Assembly (NCBI GenBank): GCA_036399055.1
Contig: DASWNX010000019.1
Span: 1 to 55,118 of the forward strand
Length of the DNA: 55,118 bases
Direction: 5' to 3'
Source: Jatrophihabitans sp.
GTDB lineage: Bacteria > Actinomycetota > Actinomycetes > Mycobacteriales > Jatrophihabitantaceae
The stretch's first letter is position 1. The number at the start of each line of letters is the position of its first letter. Positions 51,244-55,118 of this stretch are shown piece after piece. Both the position numbers and the translations under genes were made by a program. The notes beneath the pieces are model-generated. The model was given only the letters and a program-made list of their open reading frames with translations. It did not search any database and was not told the DNA's origin.

Positions 51244-53568
51244 TCAGCCCCCTCTCTGCTGCGGGCCGGCAGGCCCTGGCTCGGCTAGGGCGGCGGCCGG
51301 CATCAGCGAGGCGGCCGCTGCCGACGTGGCTCCTCGGTGGCGGTAGCTGGGGTCGAGCACGACGTCGATGACCGCGGGCAGGTTCGAATCCGCCGCCCGC
51401 CGCAAGGCGCCGGCAATCTGATCGGGGAGTTCCACCCGCTCGCCGTAGCCGCCCAGCGCCTCGCTCACCCGGTCATAGCGGGTGCCCTGCGACAAGTACT
51501 GGGCCTGCATGTTCTCGGCGCCGTACATCGTCTCGTGGAAGGTGCGCATCTCGCCCCACGCGCCGTCGTTGCCGATCGCGGCGACGAACGGCAGCGATTG
51601 CCGGACGGCCGAGTCCAACTCCATGCCGTTGAAGCCGAAAGCCCCGTCGCCGAGAACCGCCAGCACCTGGTTGTCGGGATGAGCCAGCCGGGCGGCCATC
51701 GCGAACGGAATGCCGACACCGAGGCAGCCGAACGGCCCGGTGTCCAGCCAACGGCCGGGTGCGTTCGGGGCCAGCGCCGATGCTGCCATGGAGGCGATGT
51801 CGCCGCCGTCGACGATCAGGGTGGCGTCCGGGTCGGCGAACCGGGCAAGCTCGGCGATGAAGCGCAGGGGATGGATGGGCACCTGGTCCAGTTCGATGGC
51901 TTGCTGCGAGGCGGCTCGCCGCCGGTCATCGCAGGCGCGGAGTTCGGTCAACCAGTCAGGCTCGACACGGCGGGCAAAGCTGTGGCCAAGCCTGTTGAGC
52001 GCTTCGAGGAACAGCCGGATGTCGCTGACCACCCCGTGCCGGACGTCGCGCGCGTGCCCGATCCGACTGGCGTCGGGATCGACGTGCACCACTGCCACGT
52101 CGTCGCCGAACACCGGCGGACGGCCGTAGCCCAGCCGGAAGTCGAAGTCGGCGCCCAGGACCAGGACGACATCGGCCGAACGCAACGCCTCCGAGCGACT
52201 GAAGCGCAACGCCGACGGGTGGTCGGGTGGCAGCATCCCGCGGGCCAGGCCATTGCAGTACGTGGGCGCCCCCAGCGTCTGCGCCAGCTCCGTCAGGCTG
52301 TCCGCGGCTGCGGACCAGTACGCGCCCGAGCCAGCCAGCAGCACCGGCCTCGTTGCCGAGCCGATCAGCCGGGCCACCGCTGCCACCTCGTCCGGGTCCG
52401 GGCCCGGCGCTGAGGTGAACCGGCGGCAACCCGGCAGGACGCCATCGGTGACCGGCGTCAGTTGCACGTCCAGCGGCAGGTCCAGCAGCACCGGGCCGCT
52501 GCGCGGGGCCTGAGCCGCCGTGAACGCCCACTCGGTGAGTTCGGCCAGCCGCGAGCCGTCCATCGCGGTCTCGGCGCGTTTGGTGATAGGTCGCAACAAC
52601 TCCACGTGCGGAGCGTCCTGCAGGCCGCCCAGGCCTTCCAGCAGAACGGGATTGCGCCCCGACAACAGCACCACCGGGCTCTGCGCATACCACGCGTTGG
52701 CGATCGCGGTCACCGAGTTGGTCAGCCCCGGGCCAGCGGTGACGGCGGCGACCTGAGGACGCCGCCGGAGCCGGGCCAGCGCGTCAGCGGCATGCACCGC
52801 GGCAGCCTCGTGCCGGAAGTCGATCAACCGGATGCCCTGCTGCGCGCAGCCCTGAAAGATCGGCGAGATGTGGCCTCCGGTCAGGGTCATGACCTCCGTG
52901 ATTCCTTCGGCCGTCAACTGGGCGCACAACAGGTCTGCGCCGGTGCGGGCCTGGGCCGGGATGCGGCCGGCTGCCGGGGCCGGGATGCGGCCGGTTGCCC
53001 GCGCCGGCTGGGCCTCGGCGCCTGTGACCGGGTCGATGGCCGGGAGTTGATCGAGATCGCGCGAGCCCGACCAGCCGGGTGCCATCTCCTCCAGCAGCAA
53101 TTGCACGACCAGCGCGGTCAGGCCCCAGATCACACCACCCCCAGGCAGCCGCCAGGCCACGGCCGCGCGGCCGTCCTCGGCGACGGCCCTGCGGTGGGTG
53201 GACTCGTCCAGCAGCACCGCGACCGGCACTAGCAGCGGGTCGGCGACCTCGGCCGAAGATTTCAGCGGATGCGGCTTTCGCCATCGGGCGTACACCGCAA
53301 CGATCAGATCGTCGTTCTCGGGCAGCCTGATCAGCGGGCTCTCCCCGAGCACCTCCACCGTCTCCGGCTCCAGCCCGACCTCTTCGAACGCCTCCCGCAG
53401 GACGGTCTGGGCCGGCGACTCACCGGGTTCACATCGGCCGCCGGGCAGCGCGATATCGCCGGGAAAGGCGCGCAGCTCCGCTGACCGGGTGGTGAGCAGG
53501 AGCCGAGCAGTTCCATCGACGCGGCCAATCAGGGCGAGCACCGCATGCGAGGGATGAAGGCCAGGCAT
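51244..53568 (-). CDS. Nudix hydrolase-TPP-dependent enzyme fusion
   Basis: 774 aa. Residues 1-165 are a Nudix domain of the CoA-pyrophosphatase type: AFPGDIALPGGR and a complete Nudix box (G44-x5-E50-x7-R58-E59-x2-E62-E63-x-G65). A Pro/Ala linker with an imperfect GRIPA repeat (190-207) leads to a ThDP enzyme (210-760). Glu254 (DFRHEAAAVHA) is the catalytic glutamate of the N domain, and the GDGAFGFNGMELDSAV motif near 640 binds TPP-Mg, ending in IGND. The second part resembles acetolactate synthase, oxalyl-CoA decarboxylase or 2-hydroxyacyl-CoA lyase. A separate ribosome site is weak; it starts 10 bases after the small peptide gene. I do not know this fusion from characterised proteins. The frame is continuous, so it is not two genes. 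Confidence 0.88.
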   Translation of the reverse strand: MPGLHPSHAVLALIGRVDGTARLLLTTRSAELRAFPGDIALPGGRCEPGESPAQTVLREAFEEVGLEPETVEVLGESPLIRLPENDDLIVAVYARWRKPHPLKSSAEVADPLLVPVAVLLDESTHRRAVAEDGRAAVAWRLPGGGVIWGLTALVVQLLLEEMAPGWSGSRDLDQLPAIDPVTGAEAQPARATGRIPAPAAGRIPAQARTGADLLCAQLTAEGITEVMTLTGGHISPIFQGCAQQGIRLIDFRHEAAAVHAADALARLRRRPQVAAVTAGPGLTNSVTAIANAWYAQSPVVLLSGRNPVLLEGLGGLQDAPHVELLRPITKRAETAMDGSRLAELTEWAFTAAQAPRSGPVLLDLPLDVQLTPVTDGVLPGCRRFTSAPGPDPDEVAAVARLIGSATRPVLLAGSGAYWSAAADSLTELAQTLGAPTYCNGLARGMLPPDHPSALRFSRSEALRSADVVLVLGADFDFRLGYGRPPVFGDDVAVVHVDPDASRIGHARDVRHGVVSDIRLFLEALNRLGHSFARRVEPDWLTELRACDDRRRAASQQAIELDQVPIHPLRFIAELARFADPDATLIVDGGDIASMAASALAPNAPGRWLDTGPFGCLGVGIPFAMAARLAHPDNQVLAVLGDGAFGFNGMELDSAVRQSLPFVAAIGNDGAWGEMRTFHETMYGAENMQAQYLSQGTRYDRVSEALGGYGERVELPDQIAGALRRAADSNLPAVIDVVLDPSYRHRGATSAAAASLMPAAALAEPGPAGPQQRGG

Positions 53569-53578
53569 CTGGCCCGTG

Positions 53579-53755
53579 CTAGAGGTGAACGGCGATCAGA
53601 ACCGGCCGACCCTCGCGGGGCTTGATCAAAATGTCGTACCGTCGCCCTTCGGTGAGCCCGGTCTTGAGAATGACGTCCGGTTCCATCTCCTCGCGCAGCA
53701 TCCTGCCGATGCTGTTGGAATCCTCAGTGACCTGCGCCTGCACTTCATCAGCCAT
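53579..53755 (-). CDS. 58-aa peptide gene heading the HDO operon
   Basis: ATG at 53755 with GAGGGGG six bases upstream, an excellent ribosome site; stop TAG at 53579. The 58-residue product is MADEVQAQVTEDSNSIGRML at its N-terminus, has an acidic middle (REEMEPDV), and ends GRPVLIAVHL. It contains no Cys or Trp. It is the first gene of the operon encoding the Nudix-TPP fusion and three RRE-like/HDO fusions. It could therefore be a ribosomal precursor or carrier peptide read by those RRE-like domains, with the hydrophobic C-terminus as a possible modified region. It could equally be a small folded accessory protein: the last 20 residues look like two beta strands. No family recognised. Confidence 0.72.
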   Translation of the reverse strand: MADEVQAQVTEDSNSIGRMLREEMEPDVILKTGLTEGRRYDILIKPREGRPVLIAVHL

Positions 53756-53788
53756 CGGATGCCCCCTCGTACCACGCGGCTATCAGGC

Positions 53789-53818
53789 GTGATGTATATC
53801 ACACATCTGCACCAGATG
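53789..53818. promoter_or_regulatory. two adjacent inverted repeats upstream of the 58-aa gene
   Basis: GTGAT-gtat-ATCAC (53789-53802) and CATCTG-cac-CAGATG (53804-53818) lie 34-63 bases before the 58-aa gene, in the 273-bp gap to the divergent sulfotransferase. They are operator candidates. Which regulator binds is unknown. Confidence 0.4.
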
Positions 53819-54028
53819 GGGTCGTAGTCGGTCTGTTGCAGTTCACCGGCGCCAGTCCGCTGTGCTTCCTCGAGGCCGCGGCTTGTCTGCGGGCACGGAG
53901 TGTGGACATACTCGCCCGCGAAATCTGCCCCGGGCTCCTCCAGGGTTGACGCCTGAGCGATGCAGGGAGATGTTGGTGCTCGCTGTCCCGACGCGCTGCG
54001 TACTGCGGTATGGCTTCCTGACGTCCGG

Positions 54029-54835
54029 ATGAGCGCGCCCATCCTGATCCTCGCAGCGGGCCAGCGGTGCGGGAGCACGCTCATCCAGCGGCTGCTGTCC
54101 TCCCACCCCGAGGTCCTGATCTGGGGTGAGCATGCGGGCCAGCTTCGCCAGATCCTGGCGGTGAGCCAGCGGCTGCACGAGTGGGCGGCCGAGCACGGCC
54201 AGCTCGGACGCCTGGGCTACGAGCGCGCCGGCCACCAGAGCTTCATGGCCAACCTGACTCCGGAGCCCGTCCATATCGATGAGGCGGCGCGTGCCTTCGT
54301 CCAGACCCTGTTCGCCAAACCCGCTGAGAGCGCGGGTAGGCCGATCTGGGGGTTCAAGGAAGTCCGTTACGGCCTGGCCGAGGCCCTCGCCATCCAGGGC
54401 CTGTTCCCCGGCTGCCGGGTGGTGCACATCGTTCGGGACCCGCGCGACGTCCTGCGCAGCCTCGATGTGTGGGAGCGAGCCGGCGGCTGGCCCAGGAGCG
54501 ACACCGAGGTGGTGGTGGGCGACTGGACGCGAGTCGCGGGCAGCTTCTGGTCGGCCTCGCCCGACCTGCCCCCGTGGGTGCTGCGAGTGCGATACGAGGA
54601 CCTGATCTCGGACCCGATGCGATGGTGCGCGCGGATCGCCCAGCACTGCGGCCTGCAGACCGACCTGTTTGACACCACGGTGTTCGACAAGCGGATCCAC
54701 GCCGCCGGCCTGCGCGGGCGGACCCGCAGGGACATCAGGGATTGGGCTGATCTGCCGGCCTCGATGCGTGCCCTGCTGGACAGCGACGAGGTGCGCCTGG
54801 TCGGCCGCGCCTGCGGATACGACCTCGGCGCCTGA
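54029..54835 (+). CDS. sulfotransferase family protein
   Basis: 268 aa from the ATG at 54029. An in-frame start at 53960 adds 23 unusual residues and is less likely, although neither start has a strong ribosome site. The PAPS 5'-phosphosulfate loop is AAGQRCGSTLIQRLL (residues 9-23) and the 3'-phosphate motif is IVRDPRDVLRSLDVW (near 134-148). The remaining sequence (WVLRVRYEDLISDPM) is typical of bacterial sulfotransferase domains. Such enzymes move sulfate from PAPS to a hydroxyl or amine of a small molecule or glycan. It is divergent from the HDO operon and precedes a glycosyltransferase. It may belong to this cluster or to a neighbouring glycan locus. Confidence 0.9.
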   Translation: MSAPILILAAGQRCGSTLIQRLLSSHPEVLIWGEHAGQLRQILAVSQRLHEWAAEHGQLGRLGYERAGHQSFMANLTPEPVHIDEAARAFVQTLFAKPAESAGRPIWGFKEVRYGLAEALAIQGLFPGCRVVHIVRDPRDVLRSLDVWERAGGWPRSDTEVVVGDWTRVAGSFWSASPDLPPWVLRVRYEDLISDPMRWCARIAQHCGLQTDLFDTTVFDKRIHAAGLRGRTRRDIRDWADLPASMRALLDSDEVRLVGRACGYDLGA

Positions 54836-54941
54836 GCGTCCGCGCTTGTCCGCCGCCGCGAAGTGCGGTCATACTCGCAGCGATTTCCGCCTCGGGGCTG
54901 TCCGGGGTGTGGGGCGCCTTTTCCGAAGCAGGGAGACACCG

Positions 54942-55118
54942 GTGGCCGCTGTCGGAAGGTGCAGTGTCGTCATTCCCACCTATAACCGGGCGGAGTTGCT
55001 CAGGCGCACGCTGGACTCGTTGATCGGGCAGGACCTGGGCAGGGACGCTTTCGAGGTGCTGGTGGTCGATGACGGCTCCAGCGACGGGACGGCTGAGCTG
55101 GCGCGGGGGTATCGGGAT
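54942..55118 (+). CDS. family 2 glycosyltransferase (N-terminus only)
   Basis: The window ends after 59 codons. The GTG at 54942 follows AGGGAG by six bases. The visible part is the GT-A nucleotide-sugar fold of family GT2: CSVVIPTYNRAELLRRTLDSL (positions 8-28, split here by residue number), then VLVVDDGSSDGTAELARG with the DDGSSDGT signature. This part binds the UDP- or NDP-sugar. Donor, acceptor and full length cannot be seen. It lies 106 bases after the sulfotransferase on the same strand, so the two may be co-transcribed and act on the same glycan or glycoside. Confidence 0.88.
   Translation, partial: MAAVGRCSVVIPTYNRAELLRRTLDSLIGQDLGRDAFEVLVVDDGSSDGTAELARGYRD

Noticed and set aside
1-55118. 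tRNA, rRNA, insertion sequences or phage genes
   Set aside because: No transposase, integrase, terminal inverted repeats of IS type or recognisable RNA genes were seen on either strand.

Overview
The window looks like part of a secondary-metabolite region from a high-GC Gram-positive actinomycete (Actinomycetota). The grounds are strong G/C preference at third codon positions, many GTG and TTG starts, 4-base ATGA/GTGA stop-start overlaps, and MbtH, TetR, MarR and Rv1155-type proteins. I see no rRNA, tRNA, transposase or CRISPR array. Both ends cut through genes: a class II aldolase on the left and a family 2 glycosyltransferase on the right.

Left arm (1-12.4 kb). A leftward pair (FAD/NAD(P)-binding protein, class II aldolase) diverges from a rightward operon: flavin reductase, VAO-type FAD oxidase, flavin-dependent monooxygenase of the acyl-CoA dehydrogenase fold, TetR regulator, 14-TM MFS exporter and an acyl-AMP ligase-like protein with a damaged nucleotide loop. 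A leftward MarR operon (MarR, two DsbA-like paralogues flanking a split-barrel PPOX protein) diverges from a YceI gene. A perfect 26-bp palindrome and a near copy lie between them and are probable MarR operators.

Azomycin-like operon (12.5-17.2 kb). Six overlapping genes encode a PLP-dependent arginine oxidase of the MppP/RohP type, an unrecognised 166-aa protein, a DapA-family aldolase, a haem-oxygenase-like diiron oxidase (HDO) with six candidate ligands, a small Rieske protein and a PRMT-like methyltransferase. The first five match the logic and largely the content of the rohPQRST pathway, which converts L-arginine through 2-aminoimidazole to 2-nitroimidazole (azomycin). The added methyltransferase and the assembly-line surroundings suggest an elaborated or co-produced compound.

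Middle (17.2-20.6 kb). A stand-alone lantibiotic dehydratase-like protein (N-terminal domain only) faces away from an Ala/Tyr-rich hypothetical protein. A long hairpin follows the latter.

Leftward arm (53.8 to 20.6 kb). In transcription order: a 58-aa peptide gene, a Nudix-TPP-enzyme fusion, three successive HDO-like proteins each with an N-terminal winged-helix (RRE-like) domain, a 369-bp gap, MbtH, three NRPS or NRPS-PKS proteins, a type II thioesterase, a GSCFA protein, an SGNH-like protein and a TauD-type dioxygenase. NRPS1 is A-PCP-C-A-PCP-Cy-A(Cys)-PCP-Ox, so it makes a thiazole. NRPS2 is TubC-docking-C-A-PCP-TE. NRPS3 is A-PCP-C-A(Pro-like)-PCP-KS-KR-ACP-TE and has no AT. The two TE domains, and the lack of an N-terminal C domain in NRPS3, point to two assembly lines.

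Right edge (54.0-55.1 kb). A sulfotransferase is followed by the start of a glycosyltransferase.

The two most interesting systems are the nitroimidazole-type operon inside an NRPS/PKS locus, and the operon of three RRE-like/HDO fusions headed by a small peptide gene. All domain, motif and specificity assignments were made by eye.
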